Source: Luteimonas chenhongjianii
GTDB lineage: Bacteria; Pseudomonadota; Gammaproteobacteria; Xanthomonadales; Xanthomonadaceae
Assembly: GCF_002327105.1 (NCBI RefSeq)
Contig: NZ_CP023406.1
Location: 2,790,001 to 2,854,000 of the forward strand
Direction: 5' to 3'
Length of the DNA stretch: 64,000 nucleotides
Part shown: piece after piece, positions 1 to 10,993 of the stretch
Numbering within the stretch: the stretch's first letter is position 1
How the letters are laid out: each line of letters starts with the position of its first letter
The notes under the pieces: model-generated
The model's database searches: none
What the model saw: the letters and a program-made list of their open reading frames with translations, nothing else
What the model was told of the DNA's origin: nothing
Made by a program: the position numbers and the translations under genes

Positions 1-74
1 CCCGGAACAACTCGAACGTGCCGACGCGCCAGTACGACGGGTTCGTCGGGCGCATCGGCATCATCCTGCGCTAG
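1..74 (+). CDS. C-terminal end of a protein that starts left of the window
   Basis: The frame beginning at base 3 is open from the left edge and ends at TAG 72-74. It gives 23 residues that include YDGFVGRIGIILR. Alternating aromatic and small residues near the end would suit the last strand of an outer-membrane barrel, but the final residue is Arg rather than the usual Phe, so the family stays open. No terminator is obvious after the stop. Only the frame and the stop are seen; the function is a guess. Confidence 0.35.
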   Translation, partial: RNNSNVPTRQYDGFVGRIGIILR

Positions 75-994
75 CGCATCGGTGGCCTGACGACAGAGGG
101 CGGAACCTGGTGTCCCAACCCTGGCGCGGCCTCACCTTGGGCAGCCGCGCCGCACCTATCCAGATCGAGGTCACACGCGGCGGCGGTGCCGGAGGGCGCG
201 CGTATCCGGAACGCGGTTCCCGCCAGCAGTAGTGTGCCCGGCAGCGTCACCGGGCTCAGGGACGTAAGCGACCTGGCAACGGGCCCTAGCGGCAAGCCGC
301 CTGTACCCGCGGAACCTGCCGACACCCCGCTGCCGCTGGAGGTCATCCGACAACAGGAGTCACCGCAGCATTGGGCGGTCCTGCTCTGGCTGCGCGCGAG
401 CCACCGGGGACGCCGCGGCGGCAATCCGCACCCACCACGGGCGCTCAACGCGCTCGACTTCAGCCGCGCCCACGGTCTTTGGCCGAAAGGCGGCCCGCGA
501 GCGACCAGTCCCCCGATCTGCTCGCGCCGGCTTCGGCGGGACGTCGGTCGTGATCATCGACATCGCCGCCACGCGGCTCTGTATCGACGCCGCCGCCAGC
601 GCGTTGCAGACCCGGTCTCGCTGCGCACGCAACAGAAAGACGGAAGCAGCCGACGTTTCGAAGGCCATGATGATCTGCGCCCCCCGCAATAGCCGACGGC
701 GCCAGCGAGGTGCAGCGCGTGTTGCCCTCACCGATCGGCGGGCTGTTGTCTTCGCTCCCCGATCGAGGGCGCCCGAGCCCGCACAGCCTGGGAATACAGG
801 GGACCCGCCGGCGGGGCGCGCCTGAGACGTGAGGCAAGAAGTTGTGGTCCCGCGGAGAAGCAGGCGACCGCGCTGACGCGCAATTCCCGTAGTGCACCTG
901 TACTTACGCCACCATCGGCACCCGCCGATGGCCCTCGCTTCTTCGGGCCCGAGGGGGCTCGCGGATGCTCCCGCGATGCGGAAGACGCTTTACT
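75..994. other. Intergenic stretch with no convincing gene
   Basis: About 900 GC-rich bases lie between the leftmost partial gene and the convergent SET-domain gene. Several frames on both strands are open for 60 to 168 codons, as random GC-rich DNA often is. None has a ribosome-binding site with a plausible start, a signal peptide or a recognisable motif. A decayed gene cannot be excluded. I see no tRNA, tandem repeat or strong terminator here. Confidence 0.5.
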
Positions 995-1492
995 TCACTT
1001 CTTGGGCTGCAGCATCGTCCCGGTGCATGTCTTCGAACCACAGCGGCAGCCCCAGAGCTTCTTCAGTTTCGGGGTATGACGCTCGGCCAGGGTGATGCCG
1101 TAGTTGTAGGTCAGCTCCTCGCCGGGCGCGATGTCTCGGATCGCCTCGATGAACACCTTGTCCCTGTCGCGCCGGCCCTTGGCGTCTTCTTCGACCACCG
1201 CCTCGCAGTTCGGCTCGCAGCTGTGGTTGATCCAGCGCGCGACGTTGGCCTTGACGTTGGCGTCGATCACGTACTCGTCGTTGAGCGTGAACAGAAAGGT
1301 GTGCCCGTCCTCGTCGACATCGCCATATTCCTCGTCGACATCGTCATGGGTGCGCAGGAAGCCCTTGTAGCGGATGATCCGCTCGCCCTTGGCGAAGGCT
1401 CCCGTCGCAAACACACCATTGCCATGGATGCTGGAGAGGCGCGCCTCGATCTTCTTCGGCGGCTTGGACTTGGACTTGGACTTGTTCGGCAT
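995..1492 (-). CDS. SET-domain protein (putative protein-lysine methyltransferase)
   Basis: This 165-residue protein consists almost entirely of a SET domain, the fold that moves a methyl group from S-adenosylmethionine to lysine side chains. The signature elements are visible: HGNGVFA near residue 23, NHSCEPNC at 89-96, GEELTYNYG at 124-132, and a post-SET cysteine cluster CRCGSKTC at 149-156 that would bind zinc with the NHSC cysteine. The N terminus is a basic Lys/Ser-rich tail. The ATG at 1492 was chosen because the domain begins soon after it; the frame is open further upstream but that part is low-complexity and would overlap the suf promoter. The substrate is unknown. It is divergent from the suf operon. 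Confidence 0.85.
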   Translation of the reverse strand: MPNKSKSKSKPPKKIEARLSSIHGNGVFATGAFAKGERIIRYKGFLRTHDDVDEEYGDVDEDGHTFLFTLNDEYVIDANVKANVARWINHSCEPNCEAVVEEDAKGRRDRDKVFIEAIRDIAPGEELTYNYGITLAERHTPKLKKLWGCRCGSKTCTGTMLQPKK

Positions 1493-1585
1493 CGCAGGAT
1501 CCGCGTCAGGGTTGCGGCGCATTGTGGACAACATCGCCACGGCCCGCCACTGCGCCACGTGCTGAACACCTGCAAGGCCGCTGCG

Positions 1586-1614
1586 TTGAGCGGGGCGCCG
1601 CAAAAGCGTACAAT
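1586..1614 (+). promoter_or_regulatory. Probable sigma-70 promoter of the suf operon
   Basis: TTGAGC (1586-1591) and TACAAT (1609-1614) are separated by exactly 17 bases. Transcription would begin near 1621, about 35 bases before the GTG chosen for the regulator. It is the only good match upstream of the operon. The operon regulator probably binds around it, but I cannot name a specific operator. Confidence 0.6.
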
Positions 1615-1655
1615 TTTGGTCCGCTTTGATCCGCCACCGGTCGCCTCCCCTCATC

Positions 1656-2126
1656 GTGCTTCGCGTCACCAAACTCACCGACTACGCAACCGTCGTACTG
1701 ACCGTGCTCGCCGCCCGCCCGCAGGCGGTGATGAGTGCGACCGAGCTTGCCGAACATTCGGGACTCGAGGCGCCGACGGTCAGCAAGCTGCTCAAACCGC
1801 TGGCACAAGCCGGCCTGGTCGAGGGCTTCCGCGGCGCCACCGGCGGTTACCGGCTCGCCCGCGATGCCGCCCGCATCACGCTCGTCGAGATCGTCGAGGC
1901 CATGGAAGGGCCACTGGCGATCACCGAGTGCAGCCTCCACGACGGCCATTGCGGCATTTCCGAGCAGTGCGGCGTCAGCGGCAACTGGCGACGCATCAAC
2001 GACGTGGTGGCCGATGCGCTGCGCGCCGTGACCCTGGCGCAGATGCTCGACGAATCATCGCGTCCGCACTCCATTTCCACCGCCGGCGGGGCCAAGCGCA
2101 TCGACGCCCGCCTCGCCCGCACCTAG
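1656..2126 (+). CDS. Rrf2-family SUF system Fe-S assembly regulator
   Basis: First gene of the suf operon, 156 residues. It is an Rrf2-type winged-helix repressor that senses iron-sulfur cluster status. The N terminus LRVTKLTDYATVVL is typical of the SUF-associated branch. The helix-turn-helix lies at about residues 25-50. Three cysteines (C92, C99, C105) in the spacing expected for cluster binding follow. An in-frame TTG at 1626 would add ten residues but would sit only about five bases after the predicted transcription start, so the GTG at 1656 is preferred. sufB starts 16 bases after the stop, which supports co-transcription and autoregulation. No clear Shine-Dalgarno precedes the GTG. Confidence 0.85.
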   Translation: MLRVTKLTDYATVVLTVLAARPQAVMSATELAEHSGLEAPTVSKLLKPLAQAGLVEGFRGATGGYRLARDAARITLVEIVEAMEGPLAITECSLHDGHCGISEQCGVSGNWRRINDVVADALRAVTLAQMLDESSRPHSISTAGGAKRIDARLART

Positions 2127-2142
2127 ACAGTAGGCAGCCCCC

Positions 2143-3603
<1,461 letters not shown>

Positions 3604-3678
3604 TCCCGCCGGCCGGGCGGCGCGTGGTCGCGTCCGCCCACCCTGCTCCCCTTTTCATATTTCCGAATCCCGCATCCC

Positions 3679-4442
<764 letters not shown>

Positions 4443-4443
<1 letters not shown>

Positions 4444-5678
4444 TGAGCGCGCTGCTCGACTCCCTCGCTGCCGGCTTCGACGGCGATGCCACTCGTCGCG
4501 CCGCACTCGATGCCGCGCTTGCGACCGGCCTGCCCGGACCGCGCAGCGAATCGTGGAAATACACCTCGCTTCGGGCGCTCGAACGCCGGAGCTTCGGCGC
4601 TGCGACCGGCGGGTTCATGGTGGATACGGCGCTGCTCGCCGACATTCCCGCGCCGCGCATCGTGTTCGTCAACGGTGGATATTCCGACGCACTGTCCGAC
4701 ACTGCGCCCATCCCCGGCCTGACGATCGGCCGCACCGGCGCGGTCGCCTCCCTGCCGTTGATCGAGGACCGTGGCGATGCGGTGTTTGCCCGCCTCAATG
4801 CCGCGCTGGCCGATGACGGCATCTCGCTCACCGTCGCCGACGGCGCGCAGGTCGAGCGCCCTGTGCACCTGGTGTTCGTTGGCGCGCCGGCGGATGGCGA
4901 TCTCGCCTGGCACCTGCGCCATCACATCGCACTGGGCGCGGACGCATCGCTGACCCTGGTCGAACATCACATCGACGCCGCCGCGCACCGCCATCTCGAC
5001 AACAGCGTGATGTCGCTGCGTCTCGCCGACCGCGCGGCGCTGCGCCATGTCCGCCTGCAACAGCGCGACGCCGGTGCGACGAGCTTTCTGCGCACCGATG
5101 CCGAGCTCCAGGCCGCCTCGGCCTATACCCGGGTCGACGTCGAAGCGGGCGGCGCGCTGTCGCGCCATGAGCTCGACGTGCGCCTGCTCGGCAAGGCCGC
5201 CTCGCTGACCGCCAACGGCGTGCTGCTGGCCGGCGGTCGCGCCCATGTCGATACGCGCCTGGGCATCCGCCACGTGGCCCGCGACACATCCTGCGAACTC
5301 AAGTGGCGCGGCATCGGGGACCAGCGTGGCCGCGTGGTGTTCCATGGCGGCATTACCATCGATGCGGGGGCCGACGGCGCCGACGCCCGCCTGTCGAACA
5401 AGAACCTGCTGCTGTCGCCCACCGCCGAGATCGACACCCAGCCAGTGCTGGTGATCCATGCCGACGAAGTACAGGCCGCGCATGGCGCAACCGTGGGCCA
5501 GCTGGACCCCGGCGCGCTGTTCTACCTGCGCTCGCGCGGCCTGCCTGCGCCCGAGGCCCGGCGCCTGCTGACCACTGCCTTCGTGCGCGAGCCATTGGCG
5601 GCGATCGCCATGCCGGAACTGCGCGCGCAGGCCGAAGCCGGCCTCGACCGCGCCCTGGCCGCGCTCGCCCGCGCATGA
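4443..5678 (+). CDS. sufD: Fe-S cluster assembly protein SufD
   Basis: SufD (411 residues) is the SufB paralogue that completes the SufBC2D scaffold and is needed for iron entry. The N-terminal helical part includes ESWKYTSL, a common SufD feature, and the C-terminal half includes the SufB/SufD motif GALFYLRSRGL near residue 357. The start overlaps the sufC stop and its own TGA overlaps the ATG of sufS (ATGA), so the three genes are translationally coupled. Confidence 0.95.
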
Positions 5679-6952
5679 GCCCTGTGCCGCCGGTGATGCC
5701 GCCATTCGACGCGCCCAGCGTGGCGCAACACGACGGCGCGGTGGACTGGGCTGCCGTGCGCGCGGATTTCCCGCTGTTGCTGCGCGAGGTCCACGGCAAG
5801 CCGCTGATCTATCTCGACAACGCCAATACCGGGCAGAAGCCGGCGTCGGTGATCGAGGCGGTCGACGGGTATTACCGGCGGCAGAACGCCAACGTCAGCC
5901 GTGCCGTCCACCAGCTCGGCACCGAGGCCACGGAAGCCTACGAGGGCACGCGTGGCAAGCTCGCCCGCTTCCTCAATGTGCGCGCCGACGAACTGGTGCT
6001 GTGCAGCGGCACCACGTTCGCGATCAACCTTGTCGCCTATTCCTGGGCGCTGCCACGCCTGGGGCCCGGCGACACCATCCTGGTGTCGCGGATGGAGCAC
6101 CACGCCAACATCGTGCCCTGGCGGCTGGTGGCCGACCGCACCGGGGCCACCGTGCGTGTGGCGGAGATCCTCGACGACGGCACGCTCGACCTGGATGCGC
6201 TTCGGCGCGCGATGACGCCCGACGTCAAGCTGCTTGCGCTGACCCATGTCTCCAACGTGCTCGGCACGGTGAACCCGGTGCGGGAGATCTGCCGCGAGGC
6301 GCGCAGGCGCGGTGTCGTCACCGTCATCGACGGCTCCCAGGCAGTCCCGCACATGCGCGTCGACATCGCCGCGCTGGGTTGCGACTTCTACGCCTTCACC
6401 GGCCACAAGATGTGCGGACCGACCGGCACCGGGGCGCTGTGGGCGCGGCGCGAACATCTCGAGGCGATGCCGCCGTTCCTCGGCGGCGGCGAGATGATCC
6501 GCGAAGTCAGTTTCGAGCGGATCGTCTACAACGACCCGCCGCACCGGTTCGAGGCCGGCACACCGAACATCGCCGGCTTCGTGGGCCTGGGCGCGGCGGT
6601 CGATTACCTCGAGCGGTTGGGGCCCGAGCAGGTCGAACGCCGCGAAGGCGAACTGCTCGCGCACCTGACCGAGTCGCTGTCGCAGGTGGACGGCCTGCGC
6701 ATCCTCGGCAACGCACCGCGCAAGGCGGCGGTGGTGTCGTTCCTGCTCGAGGGCGCGCACGCCCATGACCTGGCGACGCTGCTGGACCTCGAAGGCGTCG
6801 CGATCCGCTCCGGCCAGCATTGCGCGCATCCGTTGCTGCAGTTCTATGGCGTGGCCGCGACCTGCCGCGTCTCGCCAGCGTTCTACAACACGCATGACGA
6901 GATCGACACCTTCGTCGCCGCCCTGCTCAAGGTGCGACGCCTGCTGGGTTGA
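5675..6952 (+). CDS. sufS: Cysteine desulfurase SufS
   Basis: SufS (425 residues) is a PLP-dependent group II cysteine desulfurase that turns cysteine into alanine plus a persulfide used for cluster assembly. The PLP lysine is Lys245 in FTGHKMCGPTGTG and the catalytic cysteine is Cys383 in RSGQHCAHP. The N-terminal block reads YLDNANTGQKP where many relatives have DNAAT; I take this to be a lineage variant. The ATG at 5675 overlaps the sufD stop; the frame is open further upstream only as a shadow of sufD. No SufE or SufU partner is visible nearby. Confidence 0.95.
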   Translation: MSPVPPVMPPFDAPSVAQHDGAVDWAAVRADFPLLLREVHGKPLIYLDNANTGQKPASVIEAVDGYYRRQNANVSRAVHQLGTEATEAYEGTRGKLARFLNVRADELVLCSGTTFAINLVAYSWALPRLGPGDTILVSRMEHHANIVPWRLVADRTGATVRVAEILDDGTLDLDALRRAMTPDVKLLALTHVSNVLGTVNPVREICREARRRGVVTVIDGSQAVPHMRVDIAALGCDFYAFTGHKMCGPTGTGALWARREHLEAMPPFLGGGEMIREVSFERIVYNDPPHRFEAGTPNIAGFVGLGAAVDYLERLGPEQVERREGELLAHLTESLSQVDGLRILGNAPRKAAVVSFLLEGAHAHDLATLLDLEGVAIRSGQHCAHPLLQFYGVAATCRVSPAFYNTHDEIDTFVAALLKVRRLLG

Positions 6953-7087
6953 AACGCGGCCCTGGCGTGCGTGGCGGATCGTCCGCGCGCCAATCTCCGC
7001 GCAGCCGCCTCCACGGGCGCCCTCGCAGCCGCGACCATCTCGGGTTGCCGCCAGAGCGGACCCGGCCGCGATGAAGCGGGCCGCGAA

Positions 7088-7116
7088 TCGCATGCATCCC
7101 TGCATCGCGGGATAAT
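7088..7116 (+). promoter_or_regulatory. Possible internal promoter before the GNAT gene
   Basis: GATAAT (7111-7116) is a good -10 box. The best -35 at 17 bases is the weak TCGCAT (7088-7093). It lies in the 191-base gap after sufS, about 28 bases before the GNAT start. The last two genes could therefore be expressed independently of the suf promoter. The weak -35 keeps confidence low. Confidence 0.35.
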
Positions 7117-7143
7117 GCGCGCCTCCGAACTTCCCGTGCTCCC

Positions 7144-7683
7144 ATGCCCGCACCCGTTTTCCGTATCGCCACGGCGGCCGATATCCCGGCCCTCGTCGCC
7201 CTGGTGACCTCGGCCTACCGTGGCGACAGCAGCCGCGCCGGCTGGACCACCGAGGCGGACCTTCTCGACGGCGCACGGATCGATCCCGAACTGCTGCGGG
7301 CCGATATCGCCCGACACGACAGCCAGGTCGTCGTGATCGACGGCGAAGCAGGTCGCCTGCTCGCCTGTGCCCACGTGGCAATCGAGGACGGCGACGGCTA
7401 CTTCGGCATGTTCGCCGTCGACCCCGCGCTGCAGGGCCGCGGCACCGGAGATGCACTGCTCGCCGAATGCGAGCGCATCGCTCGCGAGCAGTGGCACCTG
7501 CCCGGCATGCGCATGACGGTGATCGACCTGCGCGAGTCGCTGATCGCGTGGTACGCGCGTCGCGGCTACCGGCGCACCGGAGTCCACAAGCCGTTTCCCT
7601 ACGGAGACATCCGCTTCGGCCGGCCGAAGCGCGACGATCTGCGCTTCGAGGTGCTCGACAAACGATTCCGGAGCGAACCATGA
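7144..7683 (+). CDS. GNAT-family N-acetyltransferase
   Basis: This 179-residue protein has the GNAT acetyl-CoA fold. The acetyl-CoA loop appears as MFAVDPALQGRGTGDALL at about residues 90-107 (Q/RxxGxG/A), followed by the C-terminal region YARRGYRRTGVHKPFPYGD. The substrate cannot be told from sequence. The stop overlaps the start of the Rieske gene (ATGA), so the two are translationally coupled. Its place after sufS suggests a role linked to iron-sulfur supply, but this is inference from position only. Confidence 0.85.
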   Translation: MPAPVFRIATAADIPALVALVTSAYRGDSSRAGWTTEADLLDGARIDPELLRADIARHDSQVVVIDGEAGRLLACAHVAIEDGDGYFGMFAVDPALQGRGTGDALLAECERIAREQWHLPGMRMTVIDLRESLIAWYARRGYRRTGVHKPFPYGDIRFGRPKRDDLRFEVLDKRFRSEP

Positions 7684-8015
7684 GCGAGACCTGGACCTAC
7701 ATCTGTGCGACCGGCGAACTGCTGCCGGGCGAGATGCGCAGCGGATTCGACGAAGTGACCGGCGCGCCGATTGTGGTCTTCAACCACGACGGCGAGCTTT
7801 ACGCGCTCGAGGACCAGTGCAGCCACGAAGACTTCGCGTTGTCGGGCGGCGGCGCATTCGACCCCGAAGCCGCCACGATCGAGTGCGTGCTGCACGGCGC
7901 CAGGTTCGACATCCGCGACGGACGCGCGCTCTGCGCGCCCGCGTACGAGCCGGTGGCCAAGTTTCCCACCCGGATCGAACACGGCGGGGTCTGGGCGCGC
8001 GACGACCGGGACTGA
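7680..8015 (+). CDS. Small Rieske [2Fe-2S] ferredoxin
   Basis: A 111-residue Rieske-fold protein of the soluble ferredoxin type that feeds electrons to non-haem iron oxygenases. The cluster ligands are clear: CSHEDFALSGG (Cys-x-His) and CVLHGARFD (Cys-x2-His). There is no membrane segment, so it is cytosolic. No oxygenase is encoded beside it. It is translationally coupled to the GNAT gene and forms the end of the suf gene group, so it may be a cluster-status carrier or a client of the SUF machinery; its partner is unknown. Confidence 0.9.
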   Translation: MSETWTYICATGELLPGEMRSGFDEVTGAPIVVFNHDGELYALEDQCSHEDFALSGGGAFDPEAATIECVLHGARFDIRDGRALCAPAYEPVAKFPTRIEHGGVWARDDRD

Positions 8016-8040
8016 AGCGCGTCGGTGGAATAGTTCTCGT

Positions 8041-8070
8041 TTGATGTCGAGAATCATTCTCGGTTAGAAT
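8041..8070 (+). promoter_or_regulatory. Iron-regulated promoter with Fur box in its spacer
   Basis: TTGATG (8041-8046) and TAGAAT (8065-8070) are 18 bases apart, and the Fur-like palindrome at 8048-8062 fills the spacer. Repressor binding would block RNA polymerase directly. Transcription would start near 8077, more than 500 bases before the TonB receptor start at 8591. Confidence 0.65.
8048..8062. promoter_or_regulatory. Fur box
   Basis: CGAGAATCATTCTCG is a perfect 7-1-7 inverted repeat and matches the classical Fur pattern (TGATAAT n ATTATCA) at the core AAT and ATT positions. Its position inside a promoter and ahead of a siderophore-type receptor supports iron regulation by Fur. Confidence 0.75.
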
Positions 8071-8590
8071 TCCTGCCGGGCATTTCGCCCGGTCGGAACT
8101 ACGCGCCGCATGCCAACCGCGCACCGCCTCAACAGACCGCGTACAGCCGCGATGCGGACACGCCATGCGTGGCTGCACCGGCTCTGCGACAGCCTTCAAG
8201 CTGAAGGCGCCAGTCCGGTCGCATGCCTTCAGTGCTCTCTGCCGAAGCCTTGTCCCAACCATGGCAGCTGTTGCTTCAGCGCGGAGGCCGCGTGTCCGTA
8301 CACCGGCACCTTCGAACAGCCCGCTGCCCGTCGACATCACCCTGCGCCCAGCATCGGGGCTTGCCGCGGAAGCACAGCTCACGGCCCCGCGGCCATTGCC
8401 GACCTCTTGCCTGTCCGCGACGCCGACCCCGCAGTGGGCCGGTGCGGCGTCGCCATGAGCTTCTTTACCGACGCGGCCCGGATCGATCGACCCGCACTTC
8501 CCACCCACGGAGCGATCCCCCGGCTCCGCGCCTCCCTTCAACCCGGCCAGCCGACGCCCGCCGCGTAACGATATTTTTCTCGAGATCCCC
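8071..8590 (+). other. Long leader between the Fur promoter and the TonB receptor
   Basis: About 510 bases would be transcribed ahead of the receptor. One plus-strand frame (8110-8568) encodes up to 152 residues with a cysteine-rich part CLQCSLPKPCPNHGSCC, but the remainder is Pro/Arg/Ala-rich and has no recognisable domain or good ribosome-binding site. Other frames are open too. It may be an intergenic repeat inserted between promoter and gene, a regulatory leader, or an unrecognised small gene. I cannot decide between these. Confidence 0.4.
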
Positions 8591-10993
8591 ATGAACCGTT
8601 TCCCGTTCCGTCGTCCGCTCGCCGTCGCCCTGCTCGCCGTGATCTCTACGCCCGTCTTTGCGGATGCGGCGGACGCTTCCGCGCCAACCGATTTCGACAC
8701 CATCGTCGTCACTGCCGCCGGCTTCGAGCAGAAGCTCACCGATGCACCGGCCAGCATCAGCGTGATTACCCAGGAAGACCTGGCCAGCCGTCCCTACATG
8801 ACACTGCTGGACGCGGTGCGCGACATTGAAGGCGTCGATGTGGGCGAGACCCGGGACAAGACCGGCCAAGGCTCGGTCTCGATGCGCGGCATGGGTCCGG
8901 ACTACACGCTGATCCTGATCGACGGCAAGCGCCAGAACAATCACGGCGACATCTATCCCAACAACTTCGGTGGCAACCAGTTCAACCACATCCCGCCGCT
9001 GGACGCGATCGAGCGGATCGAGGTCATCCGCGGCCCCGCATCCACACTCTACGGTGCCGACGCGATGGGTGGCGTCATCAACATCATCACCCGGAAGGTG
9101 CTCGATGCCTGGCACGGCTCGGCCACGGTCGGCCGCTCGTTCGAGGACAGCGAGTTCGGCGACGACAGCACCGTGGACGCCTTCGTCACCGGCCCGCTCG
9201 CGCCCGGCGTACTGAACCTCAGCGCGCGCGCCAGCTGGTACGAACGCGATGCGTCGAATCCCACCTATGCGCCCGTCCTCGATCCCGAAGGCGTGGAGCA
9301 CAGCCGCCCGCTGGGCTTCGGCGGTGGCGGCAAGACCGTCGACAACACCAACAAGGCCGGCGGCCTCACCCTCGTCTGGACGCCGACCGAAAGCCAGAGC
9401 CTGACCCTGGACTACGACACCTCCCGCCAGGAATACGACAACGCCTTCAGGATCAACGACGCTGGCGTCGAGGAATATCCGGTCGGCACGGTCGACAACA
9501 TCAACAGCATCTTCAGTGCCGGCAACTTCTGTCTCGGCGCCACGGGCGCCAATGCCACCGCCTGTCGCGGCAATGGCGGCACCTGGGCGCGCCGTGCCAA
9601 TCCGCGCGTCGGCTATGGCGCGGTGCAGAAGTTCACCCGCGATGCCTGGTCACTGACCCACGAGGGGCGTTGGGACTTCGGCAACAGTTTCGTGTCACTG
9701 GCCCACGTGGCCACCAACAACGACGGCCGCACCATGCCGTTCACCGTGGAGGAACGCGCGCAGTTGCTGGAGATGATCGACGGCACCGGTCCCTATGCGG
9801 GCCTGCCGTTGGCGGAGCGCCGCGCACTAGCGGAATCCGCGTTCCTGCCGCGCCCCAAGCGCACGCTCGAGAGTGCGCAGTACACGCTCGACGCCAAGCT
9901 CGACATGCCCTTCAAGCTGGCCGGCGACCACACCGCCGTGGTCGGCGCGCAGGTGATCCGGGGCGAGCTGACCGACGGCATCTTCGGCATCGAGAGCGGC
10001 ACGCCCGGGATGAAGCAGGAACACGACATGTACTCGGTCTTCGCCGAGGACACGTGGTATGTGACCACGCCGTTCGCGCTGACCGCCGGCCTGCGCTGGG
10101 ACGATCACCAGGTCTTCGGCAACCACCTCAGTCCGCGCCTGTACGGCGTTTACACGGTGAGCCCGAGTTGGACGGTCAAGGGCGGCGTCAGCACCGGCTT
10201 CAAGACACCCAAGACCACCCAGCTCTACGACGGCGTGACCGGCTTCGGCGGACAGGGCACCCAGCCGCTGTTCGGCAACCCCGACCTGCAGCCCGAGACC
10301 AGCACCAGCACCGAAGTGGCCGTGTACTGGCAGAGCCCGGCGGGCCACAACTTCAACCTCACCCTGTTCCGGAACGAGTTCGAGGACAAGATCACGTCAC
10401 AGGCCTGTGGGCCGGGCACCACGCTCGCCTGCACGAGCGCGGGCGAATACGCCGACATCGGCTATGCCTCGAGCAACAGGACCGTCAATCTCGACGAGGT
10501 GGTGATCCAGGGCGCCGAAGTGGCGGGGCGCTGGCAGATCAGTGAGACCTTCGCTTTTCGCGCCAACTACACCTTCACCGACAGCGAGCAGAAGAGTGGA
10601 AGCGAGATCGGCCTTCCGCTGGGCAACAGTGCGCGGCACATGGCCAACGCGACGCTCGACTGGCAGGCCAGCGAGCGGTTGAGCATGTTCCTGACCGCCG
10701 AGGCCCGCTCCAAGCGCTACTTCGCCCTGCATACGATCACCCAGGAGCCCCTCTACTACCGCGACTACGAGGTGCTGCACCTGGGCGCGTCCTTCAAGCT
10801 CAACGAACACGTCACCCTCAACGGCCGCATCAACAACCTGCTCGACCGGGATTTCACGACCTACGACACCCAGTTCCGTGAACTGGACAACACACCCGGC
10901 TATGACGGCACCAACGAGATCCTGTATTTCGACCACTACAACAACAAGGACAAGGCCCGCGGTCTCTGGCTGAGCGTGAACCTGCGCTTCTGA
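8591..10993 (+). CDS. TonB-dependent receptor, siderophore type
   Basis: An 800-residue outer-membrane receptor. A signal peptide covers about residues 1-24 (ends PVFADA). A TonB box DTIVVTA follows, then the plug (about residues 45-160, with VIRGPASTLYGADAMGGV), then a 22-strand barrel ending in the canonical terminal Phe (WLSVNLRF). Two Cys pairs lie in presumed extracellular loops. The plug resembles the FepA/CirA/IrgA group of ferric-siderophore receptors, and the upstream Fur box agrees with an iron substrate. The exact siderophore cannot be read from sequence. No periplasmic or ABC components are adjacent. Confidence 0.9.
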   Translation: MNRFPFRRPLAVALLAVISTPVFADAADASAPTDFDTIVVTAAGFEQKLTDAPASISVITQEDLASRPYMTLLDAVRDIEGVDVGETRDKTGQGSVSMRGMGPDYTLILIDGKRQNNHGDIYPNNFGGNQFNHIPPLDAIERIEVIRGPASTLYGADAMGGVINIITRKVLDAWHGSATVGRSFEDSEFGDDSTVDAFVTGPLAPGVLNLSARASWYERDASNPTYAPVLDPEGVEHSRPLGFGGGGKTVDNTNKAGGLTLVWTPTESQSLTLDYDTSRQEYDNAFRINDAGVEEYPVGTVDNINSIFSAGNFCLGATGANATACRGNGGTWARRANPRVGYGAVQKFTRDAWSLTHEGRWDFGNSFVSLAHVATNNDGRTMPFTVEERAQLLEMIDGTGPYAGLPLAERRALAESAFLPRPKRTLESAQYTLDAKLDMPFKLAGDHTAVVGAQVIRGELTDGIFGIESGTPGMKQEHDMYSVFAEDTWYVTTPFALTAGLRWDDHQVFGNHLSPRLYGVYTVSPSWTVKGGVSTGFKTPKTTQLYDGVTGFGGQGTQPLFGNPDLQPETSTSTEVAVYWQSPAGHNFNLTLFRNEFEDKITSQACGPGTTLACTSAGEYADIGYASSNRTVNLDEVVIQGAEVAGRWQISETFAFRANYTFTDSEQKSGSEIGLPLGNSARHMANATLDWQASERLSMFLTAEARSKRYFALHTITQEPLYYRDYEVLHLGASFKLNEHVTLNGRINNLLDRDFTTYDTQFRELDNTPGYDGTNEILYFDHYNNKDKARGLWLSVNLRF

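Noticed and set aside
186-897. Several overlapping frames of 90 to 170 codons at the left end
   Set aside because: They compete with one another on both strands, with no motif, start signal or terminator to favour one.
8110-8568. A 152-residue Cys-containing frame in the TonB receptor leader
   Set aside because: No good ribosome-binding site or domain, and other frames are equally open; kept only as a possibility in the findings.
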